Below are positions 53,082-61,614 of a DNA stretch of 61,850 nt, one piece after another (position 1 is the first letter of the stretch; each line of letters begins with the position of its first letter). Source of the stretch: Erysipelotrichaceae bacterium (GTDB taxonomy: Bacteria > Bacillota_I > Bacilli_A > Erysipelotrichales > Erysipelotrichaceae); the NCBI GenBank assembly GCA_030536265.1, contig JAUNQJ010000002.1, positions 1 to 61,850 on the forward strand. The letters are read 5' to 3'. Position numbers and translations under genes: made by a program. Below the pieces are notes generated by a model, which saw only the letters and a list, made by a program, of their open reading frames with translations, ran no database searches and was not told the DNA's origin.

Positions 53082-54454
53082 TGACTAAAAAAGTCATTAT
53101 TGTTACTTTATCTATATTAATGTGTGCTCTTAGCTTTGTTAAGAGCTCAACTTTTATATATGCTGATGATAGTAATGGTGTTTGTGATTTCCAAAACAAA
53201 GAAACTTATGATAAAGAAAAATGTAGTGAATATCAAGAATCAGAAATAGAAAGAATTGAAGCTGAAATAGAAGAGAAGAGTAAAAATTTAGAAGAAGCTC
53301 AAGCCCTAGCTAATGAATATGGAGAGCAAATCGCAGGACTAAGAGAACAAATTAATGAATTAATTCCTCAAATTGAAGAACTAGAAGCAAAGATTGAAGA
53401 ATTAGAAATAAAGATAGAAGAAAACGAGAAGAAAGTTGAAGAATTAAAAGTTCGTATTTTAAGAAGAATGGCTTCAGCTCAAACAACAATGCATTTTAAT
53501 CCATACCTAGATTTTATTTTAGGATCTAATGGTTTTGCTGATATGCTAAGAAGAAGTTATGGTGTTGAAGCTATTACCGCTAAAGAAGAAGCTGACCGTA
53601 ATGAACTAATTGATATTTTGAATCAATTAAATGCTGATAAAGAAGAATTTAAGAATGCTAAATTTGAATTAGATGCTAAGAAAGAGAACTTAGAAGCTGA
53701 TGAGAAATTAGCTGAAACGATGCAAGTTTATTTTAATGAAATTGTTGAAAGAACTAATGAAGAATTAGAAGAATTAAGAGAAGAATCATTATCTCATAAA
53801 ATGATTATTAGCCAAATCTCTTTTGATCTTGAAGATTTACTATCTTGGGATGTTAGAGATGGCTTTATTCATCCTGTAAGTAGCTCTGTTATTTCTGCTG
53901 GTATGCCTTATTATCCTGCTGATTTTGGCGGTGGTATGCATATTGGTATTGACTATGCTGCTAGTTATGGAACTAATATTTTAGCTCCTTCTGATGGTGT
54001 TATTATTGCTTCAGTTAATGGCTGCTCTAATGATAGAGGATATAACTTAGGAAATAGGTGTGGCTATGTTGAAGGTAAAGGCATGGCTGCTGGTGGTAAC
54101 CAATTAAGCATGATTATGTCTGTTAATGGCTATATGTATGGCTTAATTGCTTTCCATATGTTAGATGGTTCAGTTCACGCAGAAGGAAGTGTAAAAGCTG
54201 GAACAGTAATTGGCCAAGTTGGTTCTTCTGGTAACTCTACTGGAGCACATTGTCATATTGAGTTATTCTATCTTGGTGAAGGTGATCCCGAGGATATCGT
54301 TGATTATTTAAATAAAGGATATAGAGTAGGTTTTAACTTAAGTTATACACTTGATTCATTATGTAGTAGAAGAGGATATGCTCCTTGTAGATTGGATGGT
54401 TCTGATTATTTTGGCTATGGAGACGTGTATCCTTATAGTTATTTACTTGATTAA
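53081..54454 (+). CDS. M23 metallopeptidase with coiled coil (EnvC/PcsB-like partner of FtsEX)
   Basis: 457 aa. Signal peptide (~1-29, MTKKVIIVTLSILMCALSFV and cut near YADD), two long coiled coils (~45-130 and ~165-250), and a C-terminal M23 domain with HIGIDYAAS and HCHIELF (zinc ligands H, D, H). Proteins with this build dock on FtsX through the coiled coil and open peptidoglycan cross-links. All the zinc ligands I can identify are present, so it may be an active endopeptidase and not only an activator. Confidence 0.92.
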   Translation: MTKKVIIVTLSILMCALSFVKSSTFIYADDSNGVCDFQNKETYDKEKCSEYQESEIERIEAEIEEKSKNLEEAQALANEYGEQIAGLREQINELIPQIEELEAKIEELEIKIEENEKKVEELKVRILRRMASAQTTMHFNPYLDFILGSNGFADMLRRSYGVEAITAKEEADRNELIDILNQLNADKEEFKNAKFELDAKKENLEADEKLAETMQVYFNEIVERTNEELEELREESLSHKMIISQISFDLEDLLSWDVRDGFIHPVSSSVISAGMPYYPADFGGGMHIGIDYAASYGTNILAPSDGVIIASVNGCSNDRGYNLGNRCGYVEGKGMAAGGNQLSMIMSVNGYMYGLIAFHMLDGSVHAEGSVKAGTVIGQVGSSGNSTGAHCHIELFYLGEGDPEDIVDYLNKGYRVGFNLSYTLDSLCSRRGYAPCRLDGSDYFGYGDVYPYSYLLD

Positions 54455-54456
54455 TT

Positions 54457-55932
54457 ATGGAAGAAGAGAAAGTAAGAGTTAAGGTTCATAAAGTATTACT
54501 TGAATCTGAAAGAGAAGAATTAAGAGCAAAAAGAAGAAGAAAATTTTTAATTTCTCTTCTATGTGTTCTTTTCTTAATAATAGGTTTAGGAATTGGCTTT
54601 GCAGCAACAAGTTTATTACGTGGCCAAAGCATTGCGGCTTTTAAAACTAATAAATTAGATAAGATTAGTTCTTATTTTAATTCTGTTTGGTTATATAAAG
54701 ATAATTATGAAGATTTAGAAGGTACTATGGAAGACAAAGCATTCTATGGTATGACTAATTTTGAAGAAGATAAATATTCTTCATATATGTCAAAAAAAGA
54801 AATAGAAGACTTTGCTGCTAATATAAATAAAAATTATGTTGGTATTGGTGCCCAATATTCTTATGTTGATAATATAGGAACTATTACTCGTGTATTTAAA
54901 GAATCCCCAGCTGAAAAAGGTGGTCTATTGCCTGGTGATATTATTTTAAAAGTTGATGGAAATACTGTTGAGAATCTTACTTCTGATGAAATAAAAGATA
55001 GAATTACTGGTGAGGCTGGTACTAAAGTAGATGTAACGGTATTAAGAAGTGGAAAAGAAGTTGAATTAACATTTATAAGAAATGCAATTGAATATACCGC
55101 TTATGCTGAAACTATTAATGATTTAGTATATTTGAATATAATGAGTTTTGGTGAATCAACAATTGATGAATGCGTTAAGTATTTAGATCCTTATTCAGAT
55201 TATTCAAAAATTATCATTGATTTAAGAGATAACACAGGTGGTTACCAAGGCTCTGTTCAAGGCGTTGCAGGATTATTCTTAGGTAAAAATGTTGTTGTAT
55301 TAAACGAAACAGATAATACTGGAAAAACTATAAGTTATGAAACAACAGTTGAAAAATATTATGATAATTTTAAAGATATTGTTGTATTAGTTAATGAAAA
55401 TACAGCTAGCGCTGCTGAAGTATTATCTATTTGTTTAAAAGAACAACATCCTAATGCTACTTTAGTTGGAACAACAACATATGGAAAAGGCGTTGTACAA
55501 ACTTCTTATTATTTAGAAGATGGCAGTGCAATTAAAATTACTACATCTGATTGGACTTCTCCAAATGGAACTTCAATACACGGTGTTGGTGTTAAACCTG
55601 ATGTAGAAGTGTATTTAGATGATATTATGTACGAAACAATATATGCAATGAACGAAGAAACTTATGAATATGATTCTGTTTCAAATTTTGTTAGAATAGC
55701 TGAAATGGGATTAAGATTCTTAGGATATGATTTAGACAGAACAGATGGATATTTTGATAATTCTTTTGCTGAAGCATTATCTAAATACAAGATTGATAAT
55801 GAATTAACTGAAAACGAAGTGCTTGATAAAGAAACGTATGAAGCCATTATATCTAGTGTTATACGTGAGAATAGTATTAATGAAGAAAAAGATCTGCAAC
55901 TACAAAAAGCCATTGAGATCTTGGGAGACTAA
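54457..55932 (+). CDS. S41 C-terminal processing peptidase
   Basis: 491 aa. A cytoplasmic basic N-terminus (RAKRRRKFLI), one membrane helix (~30-50), a PDZ domain (~130-200, with SPAEKGGLLPGDIILKVDG), and the S41 protease core with catalytic S318 (NTASAAEVL) and K344 (TYGKGVVQT). The last ~75 residues (LGYDLDRTDGYFDNSFAEAL) form a peptidoglycan-binding domain. Such enzymes trim or degrade cell-wall hydrolases, matching the FtsEX-M23 genes before it. It begins 2 bases after the M23 stop. Confidence 0.94.
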   Translation: MEEEKVRVKVHKVLLESEREELRAKRRRKFLISLLCVLFLIIGLGIGFAATSLLRGQSIAAFKTNKLDKISSYFNSVWLYKDNYEDLEGTMEDKAFYGMTNFEEDKYSSYMSKKEIEDFAANINKNYVGIGAQYSYVDNIGTITRVFKESPAEKGGLLPGDIILKVDGNTVENLTSDEIKDRITGEAGTKVDVTVLRSGKEVELTFIRNAIEYTAYAETINDLVYLNIMSFGESTIDECVKYLDPYSDYSKIIIDLRDNTGGYQGSVQGVAGLFLGKNVVVLNETDNTGKTISYETTVEKYYDNFKDIVVLVNENTASAAEVLSICLKEQHPNATLVGTTTYGKGVVQTSYYLEDGSAIKITTSDWTSPNGTSIHGVGVKPDVEVYLDDIMYETIYAMNEETYEYDSVSNFVRIAEMGLRFLGYDLDRTDGYFDNSFAEALSKYKIDNELTENEVLDKETYEAIISSVIRENSINEEKDLQLQKAIEILGD

Positions 55933-55934
55933 TT

Positions 55935-57299
55935 ATGGAAGTGTTTAATAATGTTGTTTCTTGGTTAAATGATGTTTTATGGGGTGTACCAATGATTATC
56001 TTTTTACTTGGTACTCATATTATTCTTACTGTCGCGACAAAAGGCGTTCAAAGAAAAGTATTTAAAGGTATTAAATTATCTGTAGAAAAGAATAATGGAA
56101 AAGGTGATGTTTCAGTATTTGGTGCTTTAACAACGGCTTTAGCTAGTACTGTTGGAACAGGCAATATCATTGGTGTTGGAACTGCTATCACTATTGGTGG
56201 CCCTGGGGCTGTATTATGGACTTGGCTTACTGGTATTCTTGGTATTGCAACTAAATATTGTGAAACTTTTATTGCTGTAAAGCATCGTAAAAAGATGGAT
56301 GATGGCAGTTATATTGGCGGAGCAATGACTGCTTTAGATGATTTAAAGAAGCCGTTTTTAGCTAAACTGTTCTCAATCTTTACAATGCTGGCTGCATTTG
56401 GAATTGGCTGTGGTGTTCAATCAAATGCTATTGCCTCTATGCTCGATGAAAACTTTAGTTTCCCAACATATATTACAGGAATTGTGCTTGCTGTTTTAAC
56501 ATTTATTGTAATATTTGGTGGTATTAAATCTATATCTAATGTATGCACAAAATTAGTTCCAATTATGTCTATACTATATTCTATTGGATGCATTGTTATA
56601 TTGTGCATTAATATATCATATGTACCTGAAACAATATTATTAATTGTTAAGAGTGCATTCTCTGCAAGAGCTATGGCTGGAGGTTTTGTTGGATCTACTA
56701 TATTAATAGCTATGCGTTATGGAATGGCTAGAGGTTTGTTTTCTAATGAATCTGGTATGGGCAGTGCTCCAATTGCTAGTGCAGCAGGAAACGCAGAAAA
56801 TGCAGTTAAACCTGCTATTGTTGGTTCAACTGGTGTGTTCTGGGATACAGTTGTCATTTGTTTATTAACAGGACTAGTACTATGTACTTGTGTTGTAGCA
56901 AATCCAAACATTGATGCAGTACTATTAAATAATGGCAGTAAGTTATGTTCTGCATGTTTTGCTTCTATTCCATATATAGGAACACCAATTCTTGTATTTG
57001 GTGTAATAACATTTGCTTACTCAACCATATTAGGTTGGAACTATTATGCAACTCAATGTGTTAAATATTTATTTAATAAAAAAGCAGTTAAAGTATATTT
57101 ATTCATTTGGGTAGTTGTAATATTTGTAGGTTCTGTAATGGACTTAACAGCTGTATGGAATTTAGCTGATGTCTTAAATGCTTTAATGGTAATACCAAAT
57201 GTAATCGCTGTATTATTGTTAATAAAAGAAATCAAAAAAGATACAAATTATTATCTATACGAAAATCATCTTGATGAAGTAGACAAAGAATTAATTTAA
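55935..57299 (+). CDS. Alanine/glycine:cation symporter (AGCS family)
   Basis: 454 aa, about eleven membrane helices. Family motifs: ALTTALASTVGTGNIIGVGTAI near residue 60, GPGAVLWTWLTG, KYCETFIAVKHRKK and GLFSNESGMGSAPIASAA near residue 275. It imports Ala, Gly or related amino acids with Na+. It follows the S41 gene by 2 bases in the same operon, perhaps to recover amino acids released from the wall. Confidence 0.93.
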   Translation: MEVFNNVVSWLNDVLWGVPMIIFLLGTHIILTVATKGVQRKVFKGIKLSVEKNNGKGDVSVFGALTTALASTVGTGNIIGVGTAITIGGPGAVLWTWLTGILGIATKYCETFIAVKHRKKMDDGSYIGGAMTALDDLKKPFLAKLFSIFTMLAAFGIGCGVQSNAIASMLDENFSFPTYITGIVLAVLTFIVIFGGIKSISNVCTKLVPIMSILYSIGCIVILCINISYVPETILLIVKSAFSARAMAGGFVGSTILIAMRYGMARGLFSNESGMGSAPIASAAGNAENAVKPAIVGSTGVFWDTVVICLLTGLVLCTCVVANPNIDAVLLNNGSKLCSACFASIPYIGTPILVFGVITFAYSTILGWNYYATQCVKYLFNKKAVKVYLFIWVVVIFVGSVMDLTAVWNLADVLNALMVIPNVIAVLLLIKEIKKDTNYYLYENHLDEVDKELI

Positions 57300-57322
57300 G
57301 GCCTAATTAATAGGCCTTTTTA
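57298..57322 (+). terminator. Terminator of the ftsE-AGCS operon
   Basis: An 8-bp stem AAGGCCTA/TAGGCCTT (57298-57305 with 57311-57318) and T run; it starts inside the stop codon of the symporter gene. Confidence 0.9.
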
Positions 57323-57348
57323 AATACTAAAAAAGTTCATATCTACGA

Positions 57349-57354
57349 TATAAT
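57349..57354 (+). promoter_or_regulatory. -10 box of the DUF975 gene, leaderless configuration
   Basis: TATAAT, 9 bases before the ATG at 57364; only A and T fill the gap. Confidence 0.5.
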
Positions 57355-57363
57355 ATATTTATT

Positions 57364-59199
57364 ATGTTTGATAGAAAAAGTGCAAAACAAAGAGCAAAAG
57401 TGACGCTAAAAAAACATTATGTTGTTTTTGTTGTCGCTTGTTTGCTAGCTGCCATAATAGGGGCAGATTACACTAGCACATTAGCTAGTGCTGAAACTAA
57501 AACTACTGAAGCTAATATCGTAGAAAATTTAGCTGAAAATGGATCAACTTCAATTGGTATGATTACTGCCGATGAAGTACTGAGTTCACTTCTTGAGGGA
57601 GATGAGGAAAGGGCTGTTAAAGCATCTGATGCTATCAGTCAAACACAAAATGAAGTGAAGATTGGTGCTTTATCATTAGGTGCTGGTAAAGGTATCTTAT
57701 CTGGTGTGATTAATAAAATTGGATCAGGTGGATTGTTAATAACAATATTTCAAACTATTAAATCAGTAAGTAATTCTAAAAGTGTTGCTACTGCAATCTT
57801 TATTGTTTTAGCTGCGTTAGTTTATTTATCTGTTACAGTATTTGTTACCAATACTTATAAAGTTGCATTTAGAAGAATTTTCTTAGAAGGATATAACTAT
57901 GATCATGTTAAGACTTCAAGATTCTTATTCTTATTTAGAGTAAATAAGTTTATTCATGCAGCTATCACTATATTTGTAACTAGTTTATTTGAACTATTAT
58001 GGGATTTAACTATCGTAGGTGGTGTTATTAAGCATTATTCTTACTATCTAGTTCCATATATTATTGCTGAAAATCCTGGAATTAAGACATTAGATGCAAT
58101 CACTTTATCTCGTAAGATGATGGATGGTCATAAATGGGAATGCTTTAAATTAGAACTATCATTTATTGGCTGGGAGATTTTAGGCGCTGTTACATTTGGC
58201 GTTTCTCAAGTTTTCTATTCTAATCCTTACCAAGAATGTACATATGTTAATTATTATGTATGGCTAAGACAACTAGCATATGATAATAAAATCGAAAATA
58301 TCGAATTATTAAATGATGAATATTTATATAAGAAGGCTAGTGAAGATCAAATTAAAGAATTATACTCTGATGTATATGAAATAATGTATGATGACATTCA
58401 TTTAGAAGATTGTAAACATACAGGCATAAGGGGATTCTTTGAAGATAATTTTGGTGTTATTTCTAAATATGATAAAGATGAAGATAAGTTTAATACTGCT
58501 ATCGAACAAGAAGTGAAGATTAATGAATTTAAACATATCTTAGCTTTAAACGCATATCCTGGAAGATTATTCCCAATCAAAGAAGATGAAAAGAACCCAC
58601 GTTTAGAAAACGTACACTATTTAAGACATTATTCTATTTGGTCTATTGTTGCGTTGTTCTTTATTTTCTCATTTATTGGTTGGTCATGGGAAGTATTACT
58701 TCATATCGTAAAAGATGGAGTGTTTGTAAATAGAGGAGTCAATCATGGGCCTTGGCTTCCAATATATGGTTGTGGTGGAGCATTAATATTATTGTTCTTA
58801 TATCGTTTAAGAAGAAAACCAGCAGCTCATATTGTAGCTACTATTGCTGTGTGTGGGGTTGTTGAATACTTTACTTCTTGGATTCTTGAATTAACTAAGA
58901 ACACTAAGTGGTGGGATTATTCAGGTTATTTTTTAAATCTAAATGGAAGAATTTGTGCTGAAGGATTACTAGTATTTGCTCTTGGTGGAACTGCTATTGT
59001 TTATGCATTAGGACCAATTATTGATAATAATTTAAGAAAAGTTAATCAAAAAGTATTAAAAGTAATATGTATAGTGCTTTTAGTAATATTTGCTGTTGAT
59101 GTTGTATATTCTAATGAACATCCAAACGTTGGAAAAGGCATAACAGACTATGGTGATAATACTGCTGTAGTGTTAGTAGATGAAAGGTATAATTCGTGA
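57364..59199 (+). CDS. Membrane fusion protein: DUF975 part and CmpB-type part
   Basis: 611 aa. The N-terminal half begins FDRKSAKQRAKVTLKKHYVV as DUF975 proteins do, and contains several membrane helices and the DAITLSRKMMDGHKWECFKLELSFIGW block. The C-terminal ~180 residues (FSFIGWSWEVLLHIV, GVNHGPWLPIYGCGG, VEYFTSWILE) match the putative ABC-transporter type IV/CmpB family. I know the two domains as separate proteins; fusion in one chain is less usual. Function unknown, probably membrane-bound. Its stop is TGA and overlaps the GTG start of the next gene. Confidence 0.8.
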   Translation: MFDRKSAKQRAKVTLKKHYVVFVVACLLAAIIGADYTSTLASAETKTTEANIVENLAENGSTSIGMITADEVLSSLLEGDEERAVKASDAISQTQNEVKIGALSLGAGKGILSGVINKIGSGGLLITIFQTIKSVSNSKSVATAIFIVLAALVYLSVTVFVTNTYKVAFRRIFLEGYNYDHVKTSRFLFLFRVNKFIHAAITIFVTSLFELLWDLTIVGGVIKHYSYYLVPYIIAENPGIKTLDAITLSRKMMDGHKWECFKLELSFIGWEILGAVTFGVSQVFYSNPYQECTYVNYYVWLRQLAYDNKIENIELLNDEYLYKKASEDQIKELYSDVYEIMYDDIHLEDCKHTGIRGFFEDNFGVISKYDKDEDKFNTAIEQEVKINEFKHILALNAYPGRLFPIKEDEKNPRLENVHYLRHYSIWSIVALFFIFSFIGWSWEVLLHIVKDGVFVNRGVNHGPWLPIYGCGGALILLFLYRLRRKPAAHIVATIAVCGVVEYFTSWILELTKNTKWWDYSGYFLNLNGRICAEGLLVFALGGTAIVYALGPIIDNNLRKVNQKVLKVICIVLLVIFAVDVVYSNEHPNVGKGITDYGDNTAVVLVDERYNS

Positions 59200-60404
59200 T
59201 TGCTTTATTTATTGCACCATTATATTTTGGACTTTTAATAATATTGCTTATTAAAAGTATTAAGTATTTTAAAAATAGAAAGAAGGTAGTATTTACCTTC
59301 TTTACTATAATGTCTTTTATTGTGCTAATTTTAACGCCTTTAACTATTGTAATTGGCTTTTTGCTTCCAACAGGAACTGCGAAAAGGATATTTACTTCTG
59401 TAGGTAATTATTGGCTAGGCATTTCATTATATATGCTTATTGCGGTTGGCATATGCGACCTTATTAGATTGATTCTTAAAATAGTATTGAAAGACAAGTA
59501 TATGAGTATTGATAAGATGTGCAAGAAGATATCTAATGTAATCGTAGTACTATTTACATTAATGATGAGCATATATGGCATTAGTAACGCCCATAATTTA
59601 CAGATTAGCAAATACGACATAGAGACTGATAAAATATCAGCTGTTCAAGATATTAATGTTGTCTTAATTTCTGATTTACATCTTGGATATAATGTTGGGA
59701 CTAAAGAGATGATTAATATGGTTGATAAGATAAACTCTTTAAATCCAGATGTTGTTGTTATGGCAGGAGATTTATTCGATAACGAATATGAAGCCTTAGA
59801 TAATCCAGAAGAATTGTCTACTATATTATCAGGTATTAAATCGAAGTATGGCAATTACGCTGTTTATGGAAATCATGATATTCAAGAAAAAATATTATGT
59901 GGATTTACTTTTTCTTGGGGGAAGAATAAAGGCGAGGTTGTATCAACAAAAGAAATGGATGAATTCGTAACTAAATCAGGATTTACTTTCTTATATGATG
60001 ATTACATTAAAATTAATGACGAAAATGGCGAAACAGTTGCTTATATATATGGAAGACCTGATTATGAAAAACCAAACTTTGGTAATAGCACTAGAAAAGA
60101 ACCTAAATATATTACTAAAGAAATAAATAACGATAATTATATTATTTGTGTAGACCACGAACCAAGAGAATTAAACGAACTTGCAGAAGCTGGAGTCGAT
60201 CTAGATCTTAATGGTCATACACACAATGGGCAAGTATGGCCAGGGACATATACAATTAATCTATTTTGGGATAATGCATATGGTTTAAAGTATTATGGTG
60301 ATATGGCTGATATAGTTACTTCAGGTGTTGGATTATTTGGCCCAAATATGCGAACAGGATGTAAAGCTGAAATCGCAGAAATATTTATACATTTTAATAA
60401 ATAA
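59196..60404 (+). CDS. Membrane-anchored metallophosphoesterase
   Basis: 402 aa, with a GTG start that overlaps the TGA stop of the previous gene; AAAGGT upstream. Four N-terminal membrane helices (~1-130) precede a calcineurin-like phosphoesterase domain with SDLHLGYN, GDLFDNEYE, YGNHD and GHTHNGQ, giving all metal ligands. Relatives include YaeI/YkuE-type enzymes that act on lipid or nucleotide phosphates outside the membrane. Confidence 0.9.
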   Translation: MIALFIAPLYFGLLIILLIKSIKYFKNRKKVVFTFFTIMSFIVLILTPLTIVIGFLLPTGTAKRIFTSVGNYWLGISLYMLIAVGICDLIRLILKIVLKDKYMSIDKMCKKISNVIVVLFTLMMSIYGISNAHNLQISKYDIETDKISAVQDINVVLISDLHLGYNVGTKEMINMVDKINSLNPDVVVMAGDLFDNEYEALDNPEELSTILSGIKSKYGNYAVYGNHDIQEKILCGFTFSWGKNKGEVVSTKEMDEFVTKSGFTFLYDDYIKINDENGETVAYIYGRPDYEKPNFGNSTRKEPKYITKEINNDNYIICVDHEPRELNELAEAGVDLDLNGHTHNGQVWPGTYTINLFWDNAYGLKYYGDMADIVTSGVGLFGPNMRTGCKAEIAEIFIHFNK

Positions 60405-60434
60405 AGCAAACTCTAATATAGAGTTTGTTTTTTA
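60405..60434. terminator. Convergent terminator (phosphoesterase and rlmA-like genes)
   Basis: Stem AGCAAACTCTA/(T)AGAGTTTGTTT near 60407-60429 with a T run on the plus strand; the minus-strand reading ends in GCTTTATTTA. It overlaps the 3' end of the minus-strand gene. Confidence 0.8.
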
Positions 60435-61213
60435 TAAATATCAATATTAAATTCACACGTTACACTCAACTTGTCTAAAGTTTTAAGCTTTTCCTTAGAT
60501 TCTAAACTTGTATGATGTGAATATGGGGTCATCATAAATAGATTTACAATGTCCTCATTTGAATCTAATTCAATATTAAATGAAATAACAAGTGAATCTA
60601 ATAGTTCTAATCTATCATCCTTTATTGGTTCGTTATCATTTAAATAAACTTCATCATATATTGCTTGCTTTAGTTCTATTAAATGATTTTTGCCAACTTT
60701 AGTTGTTATTAGAATTCCGTTTTTTCCTAGAACTCTAGTTATTTCATTAACATCTAGAGGAGTAAAGTTATTTATTACTAAGTCTACTGATTTATCAAAT
60801 AATGGTATATCTTGGACACTTCCTACTATATAATTAACATTTCTATTTTGTTTAGAAGCAATTCTAACAGCTTCTTTTGCTATATCGATGCCTACTATAT
60901 CAGCATCGATTTTATCTTTGAAATAATTTGTGTAATATCCTTCGCCAGACCCTAAATCTAATATAGAAGAGGGGCTATAATTCTTAATAAGCTCTGTAAG
61001 TTTAATTTTTAGTGGATGGTAATAGTCTTTTGAGAAAAAAGCTCTTCTTGCCTTTACCATATCAGGAGAATCACCGAAGTCTTTTCCTCCTTGTTTTCTT
61101 AATAGATTAATATATCCTTCTTTAGCAATATCATAATTATGTCTATTTAAACATCTATAGACATTATCGATTTTAACTAATTCTTCATTACATATTGGGC
61201 ATTTAATTTTCAT
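60413..61213 (-). CDS. RlmA-like 23S rRNA (guanine-N1) methyltransferase
   Basis: 266 aa. An N-terminal zinc site (MKIKCPICNEELVKI, then CLNRHNYD: C5, C8, C21, H25) is followed by NLLRKQGGKDFGDSPDMVKAR, typical of the RlmA family, and a SAM domain with ILDLGSGEGYYT and VGIDIAKEAV. Family members methylate G745 or G748 in helix 35 of 23S rRNA and can alter macrolide response. It begins 2 bases after the XRE gene, in one operon. Confidence 0.85.
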   Translation of the reverse strand: MKIKCPICNEELVKIDNVYRCLNRHNYDIAKEGYINLLRKQGGKDFGDSPDMVKARRAFFSKDYYHPLKIKLTELIKNYSPSSILDLGSGEGYYTNYFKDKIDADIVGIDIAKEAVRIASKQNRNVNYIVGSVQDIPLFDKSVDLVINNFTPLDVNEITRVLGKNGILITTKVGKNHLIELKQAIYDEVYLNDNEPIKDDRLELLDSLVISFNIELDSNEDIVNLFMMTPYSHHTSLESKEKLKTLDKLSVTCEFNIDIYKKQTLY

Positions 61214-61215
61214 AA

Positions 61216-61473
61216 TTATTTAAATTTAATTTCTAATTTCTTATTCATAGCTAAAGCTAATGCGGATAGAGTATGAATAGTAGGTGAACAAGCACCACTT
61301 TCTATTCTACTAATATTTGATTGTCTAATACCAGATAATTTAGATAATTCTTTTTGAGTAATACCAAGTTCTGTTCTAGCTTCATATAGATTTAAGATGG
61401 CTTGGTATTCGGGTTCTATTAAAAGCACTTTTTTAATAGATTCTTCGTTTTTAACTTTAAATTTCTCTTTCAT
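61216..61473 (-). CDS. XRE-family helix-turn-helix regulator
   Basis: 85 aa. Residues ~34-80 form the five-helix DNA-binding domain (ELGITQKELSKLSGIRQSN, ISRIESGACSPTIHTLSALA). The N-terminal part (FKVKNEESIKKVLLIEPEYQ) resembles HigA-type antitoxins, but no toxin gene is next to it. The start has no ribosome site; TATAAT on the minus strand lies 7 bases upstream and inside a palindrome, so self-repression is likely. Confidence 0.85.
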   Translation of the reverse strand: MKEKFKVKNEESIKKVLLIEPEYQAILNLYEARTELGITQKELSKLSGIRQSNISRIESGACSPTIHTLSALALAMNKKLEIKFK

Positions 61474-61480
61474 ATATATT

Positions 61481-61503
61481 ATTATATTCCTTAAAAGGAA
61501 TAT
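61481..61503 (-). promoter_or_regulatory. Promoter -10 and palindromic operator of the XRE gene
   Basis: ATATTCCTT (61484-61492) and AAGGAATAT (61495-61503) form perfect 9-bp arms with a 2-base centre. The minus-strand TATAAT (61486-61481) overlaps one arm. A dimer of the XRE protein bound here would cover the promoter. Confidence 0.65.
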
Positions 61504-61538
61504 TCGTCAAAAAAGTGTCATTTTTCTATTGCTATAGC

Positions 61539-61614
61539 AATAATAATAGGTTATTATTAATAAGCCTTATATTTTGTAGCCCCGGAAACTACAAATATTA
61601 AGAAGGAGAAAATT
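61539..61614 (+). ncRNA. Leader of rplM (L13 leader candidate)
   Basis: Two hairpins: AATAATAA/TTATTATT with loop TAGG (61539-61558), and TTTGTAG/CTACAAA with loop CCCCGGAAA (61573-61595). AAGGAG follows 9-10 bases before the ATG. Bacillota often carry an autoregulatory L13 leader in this place; I could not compare with its model. Confidence 0.5.

Noticed and set aside
61216-61473. Toxin-antitoxin pair around the XRE gene
   Set aside because: The N-terminus is HigA-like, but the adjacent genes are a methyltransferase and rplM; there is no toxin-sized frame.
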